Positions 25,037 through 38,334 of a stretch of DNA of 64,000 bases are shown in pieces. Within the stretch, counting starts at the first letter, position 1. Every line of letters starts with the position of its first letter. The position numbers and the translations under genes were made by a program. Source of the stretch: Nymphaea colorata (Eukaryota > Streptophyta > Magnoliopsida > Nymphaeales > Nymphaeaceae); NCBI RefSeq assembly GCF_008831285.2, contig NC_045141.1, forward strand, positions 24,475,315-24,539,314, given 5' to 3'. A model generated the notes under the pieces. That model was not told the origin of the DNA. It did not search any database and was given only the letters and a program-made list of their open reading frames with translations.

Positions 25037-25220
25037 CTGGTGGAGGACAGTAAAGCCAAATGGGAACAATAAATATGATTTTTGACCCCCAACAGCTATC
25101 TTGACCAAGCAAAGGAATCCTAGAGGAAGCTGTGGTCAGTGTCTCCTTAGACAACGAACCGAAAGAGTTAATCTAGAGTTTTTGAATCAGAAAGAAGAAG
25201 AGAAGAGAACTGATGTGGGT
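23900..25220. other. intergenic with CT repeat, no gene supported
   Basis: It contains a CT microsatellite (25003-25033) and the likely 3' flank of the cupin gene. The minus strand has open stretches at 24296-24625 and 24709-25092 that could be remnants of one old coding unit, but no domain was recognised. Confidence 0.3.
25003..25033. repeat. (CT)n microsatellite
   Basis: About 15 CT units downstream of the cupin gene. Confidence 0.95.
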
Positions 25221-25887
25221 TCAGGAGCAATCAAACTTGTAGTGCTTATCTACTGACAGAGAGACCTCCCAAGTGCAACTGAGTCCCTTCGGGATGACCA
25301 CCAAATCACCTGCTCCGAACTCTACATATTCAGACGACCCCCTTTTGCATGCCCTGACCTTGCCTTTGAGGAAATAGCATGTTTCTTCAGCATCGAATTT
25401 CAGAGGAAATTTTCCTGGAGGGCATCCCCATCTGCAGAAAACAGCCAAACAACATCCATACAATGGTACCAAGAACTCGAAACTGAAATCATTCTTCTTC
25501 AAATTCCATCTAATTATTAATTGCAAGTTAAAGGGTTGCGTTTATAATATTGTTGGTCTTTGGATAATCGAAGAACAGATCATTTCTATAGGACACTCCA
25601 AGCTCCCGACACCTTGGCATGTATTGGTTGCCGTTACAGTGGCCCCCGCTTGGTGAGATTTATAAGCTGCCCTCAACACGAAACAGTGGGGGGAAAAAAG
25701 GAAAGAAGAACAGAAAGCAAGACAAACAATAAAAAAGGAACAAGTAGAGCAGAAAAGCTCACTTCGGCCACAAGTGCACCCCCAGTTCTGACAAGCGCGA
25801 GTTTGATGGCTTGTGCTCAATTGTTATATCGAAGATGCTGACCTCCTGCAGCCTCAACTTTGAAGTTCCCTTATAACAATCTGCCAT
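25221..25887 (-). CDS. EutQ-like (DUF861) small cupin
   Basis: Exon 1 is 25763-25887 and exon 2 is 25221-25431. The donor is CCGAA|GTGAGC and the acceptor TTCTGCAG|ATGGGG, with the Lys codon split AA|A. The product is 111 residues. The junction restores LGVHLWPKWGCPPGKFPLKF, the hallmark of plant RmlC-like cupins of the DUF861 group. It is followed by DAEETCYFLKGKVRA, SSEYVEFGAGDLVVIPKG and LSCTWEVSLSVDKHYKF. Known of the family: single-domain beta-barrel proteins, function mostly unassigned; some relatives carry plastid targeting. No clear transit peptide is visible here. The start at 25887 is the first ATG of the open frame and gives a length close to known short members. A TATA-like box lies about 220 bases upstream. 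Confidence 0.9.
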
Positions 25888-26106
25888 AGATTAGGATGGG
25901 GAAAGAGGAGGAGTGCAGTATAGCACCGGGGGGAGCAAAAGAGGGAGGAAGAAGAAAGAAGAGGAGGAAAAGAAATGAGAGATGGAGAAAGAAGCTGTCT
26001 TTATCTTCTCTTGTTGATCTCCTAGGGTTCTTAGGATTCTCCTCCTTTGAACCGACTTGGTCTTGGTCTTTGGTCTTGATAATGCTGATCAGGAAGATGG
26101 AAGATC

Positions 26107-26115
26107 ATTTATAAG
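26107..26115 (-). promoter_or_regulatory. TATA-like box of the cupin gene
   Basis: Read on the minus strand it is CTTATAAAT, about 220 bases before the cupin ATG. The purine/pyrimidine-rich leader between (25890-26000) fits a 5' untranslated region. Inferred from position only. Confidence 0.35.
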
Positions 26116-28014
26116 CGTGTACAAGTGGAAACAGTAGAGTTGAAAGTTTGGATCGTGAAGGGGACTATTTGGTCAACGTTGACTCGAAATGTATACATGG
26201 CATGACCTGATTGGTAACCCTCTGTTTGGATTCTTTGGCCGGCAGAATTCAATGCACTTGCCATTAGTTGGATCCAATTAGGAATAGCTGACTGGGCAAG
26301 ATTATGTACAAGTGCATGCTCTTCGAATCTTCTTGCTTTTGTTGATTTAGACAAATCCTACCACATAAATCTGATCGACACAGACGATTTAGTTTGATTT
26401 TCCTTCTTCTTTTTTCACATAAAAGTGTACATTATATTCACCAAAATTTGGTAGTTTTATAATGATTAAATTTTTAAAATGCTACAAAATCCTATGCATC
26501 TTGCCAAATCAATCTTGTACATCACCTGTGTGCAAAAAGAGAAGCCTTTTATACAGCTTGAACCTTCATCTGAAGCTTGTTTAAGTGTAGTTCATGTCAA
26601 AAACTTGAGGCCATATAAGCAAGAAACATGGCAAGCTCAAGTTGCTGTTGTATTTTTTCCAGGAAGAAAAAGCACTGAGTTTAAGTTATACAAGATTATG
26701 CTGAAAAATGCACTTGATGTATAGATCCTGAACCTTCTTCAATTTCGAAATCTTGAACCATAGAGCAAGATACAAGGCCCTCGTTGGTACGGTATCCTTG
26801 AGGTTTAATTGACAACCTTTTTGTGAAAAAACGAAGAACAAGCATGTCCGTGTTTGAGTTCGCTTCTGTCACCTTGGTCCTTTAGCCCTGTTAACCCTGT
26901 GGGCTGCTGAAAGGGACCATACCGCATTTGGAGATGGGCCCTTTGATATGCGGATTGTATTTTCAAAGGAAACACAACATAAGTGTAAAGATAATGAGAT
27001 ATTTAGATTATTGTTTTAGAGTAAAATAAAGATTTTCTTTTGCAAGATATTTATGGGTCGTATTACAATATTATTTACACATTAGTTTGGAAGAGAGGGT
27101 AAGCCCTGACCACCAAATTTTCGGACGAGAACACTGTGAACACCAGGTGATCAAAGCCTTCTTTGTCTTTATAAGTTATTGCTCTGTGTCTTCTTTTAAC
27201 CTCAGAGAAAAGGTCCTCGACATTAATAAACTTACTTTGACAATAACAAATATGAATGGCAGGTTAAATGATATGTTTGGGAAGGACAATTTTTAGATCA
27301 TGTAAATAAAAAGTTGAATGGTCATAACACATAAGGAGGACAAACACTCAAGGACTGCAGTCATTTAGGTAACATGGTGGTACTTAATACCGGGTGGCTT
27401 TCAGATGAAATAAAAATTTCAGGTTCCATATACACTATTTTGTGTGATGATATAAAACTTTTGTTCCATGCATTTTAGTTCTATGTTTGTTTGTTCATAG
27501 AAGTTTTCATTTTGTACATCTTAATGTAGAAACAGGGCTGAAAGCAATGGTCAAAAAACTTTACTTGAGCTTAAAAGCTCCACCTGTTTAGCTGGTGGAA
27601 CTCTATTCCCGGAACGCAAGTTCCAGAACCTGTTAAAAAGTCTTTCCACATTTTGCTTCTTGTTGGAAATTTTCTTAAAATTTGAATTAAAGTTCCACCT
27701 CTACAATGGAATACCATGTATTCAAGCCAATTCCTGAAGGACTATCAAAACAACATCAGAAAAGGTATATTTGCATCACTCTGTAACCCCCAACAAGGCA
27801 TGAACCATCTTTTTGCCAAAAAATAAAGAAAGAAAGTGCGACTCTTTTCTGCGTAGTTGAAAAGCAAATAAAACTGAACTCGACATAACTTTTAGGTGGA
27901 CAAATAGTGTTATGACTTGATATGCCTCTTAATTGCGTTGACCACCTTTACGTTTTGATCACAGAAAATGTAAGAGAAGCCTCTGTCATATTAACTGCAG
28001 AAAGTTCTCGGCCC

Positions 28015-28165
28015 CATTGAATGGAACTGATGCTAATTGGCCGATAGTACCACCACAATTGTCGTCCAAACGAGAACCATTAGATTGAGAATCGTGTTCG
28101 ATGGGATATCACCACACAATTCCCCAGCCATGTGTTCCACGAGATATTCGGCGAGCTGAAACAAT
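28015..28165. repeat. diverged dispersed repeat, copy 1
   Basis: This copy shares with 28800-28940 the order CGATAG, ACCACCA, CCAAA(C/T)GAGAACCATTAG, ATTG.GAATC, GAT..G..ATCACC.C.CAAT, and a TGTTCCA/ATGCTCCA stretch. Both copies are in the same orientation. The source family is unknown. Confidence 0.4.
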
Positions 28166-28799
28166 CTGCGGTCTAAAAGCCAAGGGGAAAAGGCATTGGT
28201 GGTCGGATGGCACATGCAGCGGTGTTCTGGTTTCTTTCTTTCAGTTATTCTCTTATAAAATGCTCTTATAATAGATTATCAAGAAATTCATTTACAGATT
28301 CAAGATGGTGGATATCTACACATCCTATTATCTCATTCTCTTAGAAGAAAAGAAAAGAATTCCCAATTTGACGCGAGTTACAACCGTCTTCACGAAAAAC
28401 TTTTCTTACATAGTGATTGCCTAGTGAAATGTGTCGCCAAATGTTGTGTCTTGCATCGATAGAGTACCACCGACACATTTCCTGTGGTGAGAAATAACAT
28501 GGAAATTTACTAGTTCGACAAAATATGAAAAGATAGTTTTCACCGTGTTTGGAATGGGGAAAGATACGCACTGCATCCCACCCAAAGCAATGACTACGGC
28601 ACTACAGAAAAGAAAAAATGATGACCAGCGAAATTGCATTCTGGCTGCTCATATGCCTGCCATGACCCATCCCACTAATGGCAATCAGTTTGGGTCTAGT
28701 ATGCTCCCATAATTGAAAGGGATATGTGGCAGTTACTCAATCCGTCCCATTTCGTCGACGCCTGTTCACTTTGACTATATGAGATTGATCGGAGAAGTG

Positions 28800-28940
28800 C
28801 GTTTACACATAGGCGATAGCTGTCTAGGAGACCACCATCAAGTTAATCAGATGCCAAATGAGAACCATTAGATTGGAATCACATTGATGAGGCCATCACC
28901 TCCCAATACATCAGTCATATGCTCCATCATGCTAGCCAAC
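28800..28940. repeat. diverged dispersed repeat, copy 2
   Basis: Aligns with 28015-28165 around the shared word GAGAACCATTAGATTG, about 785 bases further on. Many substitutions point to an old duplication or two insertions of one element family. Confidence 0.4.
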
Positions 28941-28960
28941 CAATGTAAGGTCCATGATGG

Positions 28961-28964
<4 letters not shown>

Positions 28965-28998
<34 letters not shown>

Positions 28999-29014
28999 GA
29001 GAGAGAGAGAGAGA
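28965..29014. repeat. (TA)n followed by (GA)n microsatellite
   Basis: About 15 TA units, a short spacer, then about 8 GA units. Confidence 0.9.
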
Positions 29015-29107
29015 AGAGGTTCTCTTAAGACAAAGGGAAATCGAAGAGTTCTTTTTCTTTGACAATGTGAACACAAAACTAATACATCTCTTTATGAGTA
29101 GTTGGCA

Positions 29108-29153
29108 GCACTATGAAAGGAACAGAATGAGCACTATGAAAGGAACAGAATGA
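29108..29153. repeat. perfect 23-bp tandem duplication
   Basis: GCACTATGAAAGGAACAGAA plus TGA occurs twice head to tail with no difference. A recent slippage-type duplication. Confidence 0.85.
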
Positions 29154-30589
29154 TTTTTTTAATGTTTAGTTAGGGGAACTGTCTTTCATATAAAACCCCT
29201 AAGGTCATACCTTTATACCTCCAAGGTTATACATTGTTTTGGGGCTTGGATGGAGTTAAGGTAGGTACATCTATCTTTCATGTCATGTAGCGCTTGCCGC
29301 AGCCCAAAAAAATAAATATAATCTAAGCATATTTTACAGTGCCCAACACAGTGGACAAGATTTGGCTGCCTGTTGAGTCACAGGAGACCACAAAACCGAA
29401 TAAGATTGGGGCATAGGCTCCCACGAGCATACTCAAACCAGCATCCAAAAAGGTAATCTTGGTACAAATAGGATGACTGAAAACTGTCTATACCGCCGTC
29501 TTAAGCTACAGGCAGATCTCAACGGGAACCAGACCCAGACGCTAATTTGATGGACAGACACCGTGAGGTAGGTCGATAAAAGAAACAGCGGATTATGCAA
29601 GAGTTTCCCCAGTCTGGATCAAAATCTTTAATCTAACAAGCCGCCCAATTCGTATTATCTGAATCAGGCTTCAAGCCCTCATCCCAATCAGGTTTAAACC
29701 CATGTTTCCAGTGTCCGATATTCGAAAATACCTACAGACGGATCCTTGTCCGTCAAGAAGAATGGTTAAACAGTTCAAACAAAGATTAACCAAGACAGAT
29801 ACCATTGTCGCAAGGTCAATGAACCCACAATTTTGAAAACATCGGCTTGACCCAGGCCAGACGCACCAAGTCACTGACGGCACGCGCTCAGACAAAGGTA
29901 TGGCTGACCATAATTGTGATCATGCTCCTACAAGGCATGGTTTGGAACTTGAAAATTGAATCATCGCGTTATTCACTGCAGGATCAACGTGCATGACAGC
30001 TTGAGGTAGCCTGGATTCATCATGTAGTTGACCCTGAATTTGATCGCGCAGATGCATGTGTTTGCTGCATCCACTAATGTTCATCAAGAAAGCCAAGGAT
30101 AGATCGGAGCGACTTCACAGTAAACAGCCCAGGTCGCTTACATGTGCCTTAAAATGAAAAACAACTCTTCCGCAAGAAGAAGAGATTGGGCGGAACGGTT
30201 CATTTTTCAGCCCCTAAATGAAGTACATCCAAGAAGTAAACAGTTTCCCAATTTTTTGTGGGCGCAATCTACATGAGAATTGTCATTTGGGACAGATTTA
30301 GGTACATCTGTTTTCAAGACCAGCAGCATTCAAGGTGCCTCAGACTGTTTTCTGCTTAAGGTACCTCAATCTAACATGCTCATGCCGCAGTATGGTGATT
30401 AAACTTGTCACAGCAAAGATGATTTACAGATCTTAGAACCAAGATAATTCATGAGATATCAGAACCATGGAGACCTTTGGAATATTGACAGTAAACATCC
30501 AAGACAAGTTTCGTCGTCGTATCCAAAAAGAAACAAAAAAAATTGACTCATATCTCGCACTAAAGGCAGTATCATTTTACATAAAATGC

Positions 30590-33500
30590 CTAAGTTACCT
30601 TGGCCACTTTTCTCGGCTCAATTTGACCTGTTAGTGGACACTGCATCTCCGTCCAAGTGATAGGAACCATGGTTGCACCTAAAGCATCATAAAGAACCAA
30701 AGTTATCTGGCTGAAGACGGCTTTAAAAACAAATCTATCTGCCAAATATTTCCATCGGTCACCCATGGACGAACAAATTTTCATCAAATATCATCAGAGA
30801 TGGTAGGTGCCCAATGACAGAATACAACTCTCATAAAAAAGTTATCCATAACCATGTTCACTTTCTTATCATGATTGTTCAATTCACAATTGATTATCTG
30901 GCAACATCTGTCTTTTATCATGGCAACCATTATGATTACACCTATATCATATATGTGTTTATTCTGAACTTTGAGAGTAATGCTGGTTATCAGCTCATAT
31001 ATTTACCAAACCAGGCCCAAGAAATCATGGATTAATGCAAGATGATAAGAAAAGTGTCTGGTGAAAGACTCCCATAAACACTACGTTAGAAACCTTATGC
31101 GATCAGACAAAAAGCAAATAAACAGAAGACACATCATCCTGCATGAGATTAAGAAAGATCATCATCTCTGCCATAGTATAAAGTATAAACAGCACCAAGT
31201 AACTTATAATGCAACTAAAAGTAATACAATAATAACGGCCTCTACTCTATATTATAAAGCAAAAACATCACCAAGTATCATATTATTCACAGTATGAGCC
31301 TGTTAGTTGTTAAAGGTAAAAGACGGTTACCAGCAATACTTTCAGCAGACACCACACCCAACTCATTCTTTGCAGTTGAAAGGTAATAGGCTCGTGCATC
31401 CCCAAGAGACAGCTTCAAAAAGATTAAGGCTAACAGTTTCCTTTCTTGTAAATAACCAAGGCAAAAAGAAAAAGGAAAAATTTATCTATCTAGCAGGCGC
31501 TATCAATATCACAATCAGCGGTTATGATAAATCAAGAGTCCAAAAGAAGGGGAAATAAGGAAAATAATATTTATAGTCTTCAATCAATTAGCTTCTGATC
31601 TAAAATATGGATACCAAGACTCTCGTTAAAGACCTTAGCATCAAGAGATGGAACTAAACAAAGGGGAAGATTAATGAGAAACTTGCATAAATATTGGCAT
31701 TTGAGAAAGGAGAAAATGAGAAACTAATCTATGTAGACCACCTTTGGCAGCCTAGTTTCTTCTAACACATGTTCTCAGACAGTGTCATACATTGGACAAC
31801 AATTCATAACAGAAGATAGGAGTCAATGGTACAGGAATACTAACAGCCAGCAAAATAATAAAACAGCAAACTAAAATGGCATGACTGTCAGTGGTGCACA
31901 GTTCAATAAAAGGCTTAGAATGGTTCAAATGCTTTCAGGGCTGGTGAGCAGATTAAACTGCATTGTTATCAGACCCTGCAAGCAGTTGCACTTGAATCCC
32001 TTTCAGGTGTCTTGGGGAATGGAAATTGAAGAGAAGCATTGTGAATGAAATGATAATTTCTTGAAGGAGAGAGACTCCTATTTTTGCTTCCCTTCCATCC
32101 CCTAGGTCTTGGAGGTTTACATGGTTCTACTCCCCTACAGTTATCAGCTTAGAATCAGAAACATTTATACAAAATATTACCCGTAGATGGAGATTGCTGA
32201 AGCCATATTAACCAGTATCCATTGTTCGAAAACATGATTCTGATCAGAAGATTAATCAATCAGCCCAGAAGTTCATCTGCACCCCCAACTCAGCCTTGGC
32301 TCTTAATACCCTTGACTCTAGCTCAATCAGTTGACCCTATTGCAGATGCTTTATTGAGCCGCTTACATCCTTGGGATCAATTTTTCTAAGAGATACATTG
32401 GCTGAGAGATCTGCCAACATCCCTGGGTTCAATTGCTTTAGGAGATGCTTGTCTTATGAAACTACCCAGCTAGAACACTTGTGTGGATTGTCACATAACC
32501 TAAGCCTCTCAGCACCGGCAGCTCCGAGCCTATGTACCATGACCCTCTCAGCGTTGTTGACATGGATAGAGGTCAATGCATTTTGTACTTGAGCCAACTC
32601 CTTTATCAGCAAATACTTCAACTAACGTGTAGTTGTCCACAGGATGCAAACATGATTAACAAGATTTTTGTTGATTCTTAAGTATTAATCTTTAATGCAC
32701 TTTGGACTTCTATCTTGCAGTTGACTGGCTACATGAAAAACAGCTTGTAACCTGGAACAATTGTGAGTATATGTGTTTAGATAGCTATGCTGTTGCGCTG
32801 ATTTTTCTAACCACACATATACACTGTCTCCAATATGCAGATTCTGCACAAAATGCATATGCAATATCTACTAAATGAAGCTAGACACGTTAGTGGAAGG
32901 TAATTCTGTAATTTCATCTATAAGATCTTGTAGCTTAAATGTCTCATGCTGGATATCCATGTTCTTAGAAGACCATTTTGTACTATGGGTGCATGACATG
33001 CAATGTATGATATGACTAGTTGGTCCCAGAAAAGGCATCATAGATGATCCCAAAACATCAAATTAGCCAATCAAAAGATGCAGAGCTAAAGACAATGACA
33101 AAAGCTTCCAAAACCAGAGTCTTTGGCCAAAGGACATGCTCAAAATAAACTAACACTAAACCAACCATAACATCACAAAGATATTAGTTGCGGAAAAAAT
33201 GGACAATCGGGTCAAGTAATAAAGGATACAACAGCAGCCCGGACAATGTCACCAGGACGAAAAGATAAGTGCATATCAACCTTGTCAATTTCTGTTGCTC
33301 GAACATCTTGTTGCCTGCCAATTTAGTTAAAATCTGTGTTACAAGCTTCCTAATATTGTACACATTTTCACAGTGATATTATAATAATATAGCTTATTAA
33401 CTCAAAATTACCAGAACAAAGCCATATAACTTAGTGAAGCAAGTTCAAGCAACAGAAACTATAATATTAATATCCACCAACCAAGTAATGACATCCCTTC

Positions 33501-35170
33501 TCTATGTGTTGTATTAGGCTATTAGCACATCAGAGCATAAATTTATTTTAGATAGCACTTACACAATTTTGCTGCCACCTACCTAATAATACCCGAGAAC
33601 TTCTCTTTAACAGACTTAGGCCCAACACACATTATATCAACCGAAGCCATCCTAGCCATCACCTTTGTTACCTGTTATAGCAAAATTTCAATGATGAAAC
33701 ACCCTGAGGCAGTATTTTTTTGACCAGTCAAATGGAAAATAAAATCAATTAACAATTGGCATTTGATAATAAAGAACCCTTGGGATAGCAAACAAATAAA
33801 TCTGTCATTGATGCATATGGCAGCAGGTAGAACAATAGAAGTATAATGTTCTTGATTTATGAAAAGAAAAGGTAAAAGGAAAGGACTGTTTGCAAGCATG
33901 TGAACAAAAAAAAAGATCAATTACATTATGACCACTACATACAGAATAATCAGGTAAGGATAGTTCTATAAAGTATAAAGAACACAAAATAACTAATTAA
34001 CCTAAATGGCATCCCAATAAGTTACAATGGAAGAGACAAATTTATTTCCTATGGCATTTCAATGTATTTTTTATCCAACCCAAAAGGTTGGTCATGTCTG
34101 AACACTGAACTTCATGATAAGTGCCTATTGCTTGTGACAACATCCATTACCACCACCGAAGAGTGCCTCTAGTAAATCTAATTTAGTTCCAATAATGAAA
34201 AAGCAACTTGTCACTTAACCACCGCATGTGACTTGCGCAACTATTGAAGTTTACTAGGTCTTACGGATATTCAAATAAACATAAATAAATAGTGTACAAT
34301 GAAGGGGTTTGGCATATGTGACTTGCGCAACTATTGAAGTTTACTAGGTCATACGGATTATCCAAATAAACATAGATAATTCATGGTTCAGGATAAGAAT
34401 AGGAAATGGAAACTAAAATCACAAGTTTGTATAAGCCAAATCGGCATAACACAGAGCAGCAGCTAACGTGAAGTCATTGTTATGTATCATATCGTCCGCC
34501 TTACTGTCCTCATACCCAAATCCAAATGTAACTTCTTACTTACGTATACAGCCAAGGATACATGTAAGAAACCAAAAACTAGACAGAGCGGGTGACAAAT
34601 TGATTCATTAAATTAGCGAATCTTGACTGATCATTTAGGCAACTGTAATTATAATTGGGGATGAGGTTTCAAATCCCATGTAATATGATTCTTAGTGAAT
34701 GTCAATCAAATGAAAAACATGAAAGCCCACGCAGCTCCAACTCGGGGAGAGAGAGAGAGAGGGGGGGGAGAGGGATTCTGCTTACTCTAGCAAGCACGAC
34801 GGATCCAGGTTCAGGAACGACACCGCATGCTTTATCGCTCACAACTTCAAGAACGTGTCTCTACAAAAGCCACAAAAATCACGCGTAAATTGATCGTCAA
34901 CGGATATAAAATTGACTTGCGCAAGTGGACGTTGGCTGCAGCCAAGTAACCCACGGACGCTCACGAAGACACACAAATGAAGATGTATACGTTCTCTGTG
35001 GAGCCAGGAGGAGAAGGAGATCTGGTAAAGCGACCAGTCATGGATGCATAGATGGTGTTGTTATGGGGGGAAAGGTAGCAGCCCTTTCCCGCCACCGCCT
35101 CCGTGCCTTTGCCCACCACCTCCCCAGGAGTGACCACCTCCCCCTCCTTCGCCTTCGCCGCTGGACCCAT
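30590..35170 (-). CDS. CSL4: RNA exosome cap subunit CSL4
   Basis: Six exons on the minus strand: 34991-35170, 34786-34860, 33583-33671, 33230-33314, 31331-31412 and 30590-30678. Their lengths (180, 75, 89, 85, 82 and 89) sum to 600 bases, exactly 200 codons, with every junction GT-AG and in phase. The 199-residue product has the Csl4 N-terminal domain (VVTPGEVVGKG and GCYLSPHNNTIYASMTG), then the S1 RNA-binding region (VVPEPGSVVLARVTKVMARM, SFRPGDIVRAAVLSLGDARA). The C-terminal part reads GATMVPITWTEMQCPLTGQ. Known role: Csl4 caps the exosome core with Rrp4 and Rrp40 and helps guide RNA into it. The length is near that of Arabidopsis CSL4. The last codons (AAG GTA ACT TAG) contain a possible donor, so a longer C-terminus in a further exon cannot be excluded. 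A TATA-like TTTAAAAG lies at 35232-35239. Confidence 0.93.
34226..34378. repeat. 90-bp-period duplication in CSL4 intron 2
   Basis: ATGTGACTTGCGCAACTATT and the following 40 bases occur at 34226 and again at 34316, with a few changes near the ends. It lies inside the intron between CSL4 exons 2 and 3. Confidence 0.85.
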
Positions 35171-35178
35171 CTCTCTCT

Positions 35179-35226
35179 CCTTCCCTCGCTCCCTCTCCCT
35201 CTCCTTCCCTCGCTCCCTCTCCCTCT
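35179..35226. repeat. 24-bp tandem duplication in the CSL4 leader
   Basis: CCTTCCCTCGCTCCCTCTCC plus CTCT is present twice without change, just upstream of the CSL4 ATG (read as a GA-rich leader on the minus strand). It makes up most of the 5' untranslated region. Confidence 0.85.
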
Positions 35227-35239
35227 CTCTGCTTTTAAA

Positions 35240-38200
35240 CCCTCCCGCGCGATGAAATGGAGCGCCCCCCTTGGCGCCGACCAGCAACAAGTCCAAGTCT
35301 TTTTAAGATAATCCGAGATTATCCCGACAATTTGGCTACCACCTCAAAGACGGCTTGATCGTGACAAAGCCGGTTTTGGTGCTCAGCCTAGGCCTGACTC
35401 ACGGCCGGCCCTCTGACCCTTTTGGCCTTCAATTTTGGATCACATTATTTAACCAAAATGTAGGCTTTGAAACTATAACATGTAAAATTTTGTGAATGAG
35501 TATAGTTTGTAATTCATTAAGGCGGCGTTTGAAGCGTTAAATGCCATGCATCTAATATCATGCATTGGTGGGGTAGAACAAAAGTTTCAGATTCTAAAAT
35601 GTCATCATGTGTGATGACGAAAATTTTCAATCGAGGCAATCGAATACCCCGTCTCATAGCATGTTATTAATTTGATGAAACTCATGGCCGTTGCAAAATA
35701 CACGTTGTTAATGTGAGATTCCAAAACCACCTACTGCAAAATACATGTTCTGATGGAAAATATCAAATGGGTACCATTAGAAGTTTGTTTGATAGTAGGA
35801 ACATACTGTGAATGTTGGATGAATTTGTCTTAAAGATTGGGCGAAGTTAAAGAGACACTAATACTAATGTTTCAAGAATTTGACTTAATATTTGAGGCAA
35901 ATTCATGTGACACTATAAAGTGTCCTTGCAGTCAAACGACCTAGTAGGTAATATGTAGAACAAACAAAACACACACACAGAGTTTTGGTATATTACAAAG
36001 ATGACAAAAAAATAAACGACGAAAAGCGTATGGAATGGAAGAAGGAAAACTAGAAAATATGTAAATGGACTATCAGAGAGCAGCAGAAAGAGGAGATGCA
36101 AGGAGGGCATGGACTAAAGCAGCAGCTGCTTTTTGCCCAAGAGATTCAATCTGGTTACAACTGCGTATTTGCTACAAAAGAGGGAAATGCATACTAAGGA
36201 TCCCGGTTAATCAAAGGTGGTGAACAGAGGGAGGAGACTGGGGGAGTGATGGGCTGCAGCAACCACAAGTTCGAAGGCCCGGGCAGAGAGAGATATATCC
36301 TCCAACTCCACGACAGGAATTAAAGACTTATGCCGAAATTAAAGATTTTCGAGTTGAATAAATCAAACACTCGATGAGCATATTACAACCACAAGTAGTA
36401 AACAAGTAGCAATATGATAATCTCGAATGGCGTCAAGTTGACGACCCATGAATCAAGTGTCAATCTTGTGATGATGTTGCTTTAGCTTTGTGATAACATT
36501 ATGACCACAAACATATGTGAAACAAAAAAATTCAAGTTATAAGAGGTACTAAGAGAAAGAGATGATTTGAAGAAAACACCTTCAAATTCTCTTGTCAATG
36601 GCCGAAGGTGCCGTCAAATACACTCTTTACCCAATGGGTTAGTTGGGTCTCAAACTATGGGGCATAACCTGGTTCAACGCGCGGGCTCGTGCCCACACAA
36701 GTCCACACATATAATTCTCATTGTTTGTCAGTCATTAAGCTAATGGAATTATTACATATAGATTCATTAACCTATTACAAAAACTTAAGCTGAAATAATT
36801 GGAACTAATGTTCTATAAATGTATTAATTGTTCGGGGCAGGTTCATGAAACAATATGCAACTTTTCCATTAGCCAAACGATCTTCACGGGAAGGAGAAGA
36901 CATAAATGCAGTGCATCTTTTGGTTGGTGACATGTAGGTAAAGAGATTTCTCTATATATTGCAAATAGTAATGTAGAAGCCTTTATTACTCTTAGTGTTT
37001 GTCGATAGAAAATGCTTCATAAAAATACTACACGAGCACTGTTTCATTTGCAACAAGCAATTGAGAAGTTGTTCATTTCCTATGGGTTACATTGGCAGTC
37101 ATTTTAAATTCTCTTGAGGTTGTGTTTGTTTCATCATGAATTCAACCAGCGAGGTGATATGAGATCCTAGACGTCCATAGATTTAAGGTCAAACCTTTCA
37201 CCATCTGACGTTAAATTCATAGTTTTTAAACATGCAGTATGGATTTAAAATATAGGCTATTGCGATTCTCAATTTAACACCTAAAAAAACACACATTTTT
37301 ATGCGGTCTAACATCCGAAGCTAACCTCAGTTTTCTGTCAAGTAAGCCAAGGATGCTTAAACTTTGTACGGTCAATGCTGTTCAAATTAACTAAGCCACT
37401 ATGGTGGGCGATGCTAAAAGCCCGTTAAAAACGTGTTATTAGCGTTTAAAATGATTTTGAATATCCAGTTGAGATACAAATGCCAGGTTTCTTACACGGT
37501 ATCTATATTATCCATTCGGGCGTAAATCACGGAACCCATAAAGTTTGGTGATAATTTACAAATAGCTCATGAATAGTGCTGTGCTTCCAGTTATTTGCTA
37601 GGAAGAGGTCCTCCTCCTCCTTTTTTTTTTTTTTTTCAAGAAGGACTTGTCAAAGTCAACTTTTGCGTACTTTTCCAAATCGACGAATCCCACTCTTTAT
37701 ATACAATAATTATATACATGTATATATGAGGGCTACTTGGCATGAACTTATCTGTAAACATTTGATTCCGTTTATTTGTTTGCTAATATATTAAATTTGA
37801 AGTCAGATGGAAGAAGATTATTATTTAAACATCTGATTAATTATATACGTAGTGGAGTTCTTACATCAGTTAAATTCAAAAAAGAAGTAACTAATTTTAG
37901 AAGAGAATCAAGTGAGGGTTTGGATCCAATTTCCGTTACCAAACCCAACTAATGAGATTCCATACCCTAATCGACTCTATCACACGCTATCCAATCGGTC
38001 AGCTACATTCCGTACCACCTTCAACCTACTGTGAACATCCATATTACCAACTTTAGTGCGAAAACGTTTCTCAAATTTTCTAAAAGATTAGACCAGTTTT
38101 TTTGTAAATTCTAAATATACGAGCATCTACCATGTAAATCTCGTCAATTACCGCAATTTCAAATTCGCCTGTTTCTGACCGGGGTGCGAAGAGGAAACTG

Positions 38201-38300
38201 GCTCATGGAATGGCAAAATCGTGAATTTGGTGAAACGCAGGGATATCTGCACCGAACCAATATTCCAGGTAACCGCCCCGTCTTACGTAGCCTCCTCCTT
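35240..38300. other. intergenic between CSL4 and the AMBRA1-like gene
   Basis: The two genes are divergently oriented about 3 kb apart. The stretch is AT-rich with no supported coding region. A T-tract lies at 37619-37637. No transposon ends were seen. Confidence 0.4.
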
Positions 38301-38334
38301 GGACCGTCCTCCCTTTCTTTACACGTACACACAC

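Larger units (their letters stand above)
26116..30580. other. gene-poor DNA, no gene recognised
   Basis: It holds the cupin upstream region and then AT-rich DNA with a TA/GA microsatellite (28965-29014), a 23-bp tandem duplication (29108-29153) and a pair of diverged direct repeats (28015-28165 and 28800-28940). Open frames are short and isolated. Confidence 0.35.

Noticed and set aside
24296..25092. Two adjoining minus-strand frames of 109 and 127 codons
   Set aside because: They look somewhat protein-like, but I recognise no domain and the second crosses a CT microsatellite; no splice model joined them to each other or to the cupin gene.
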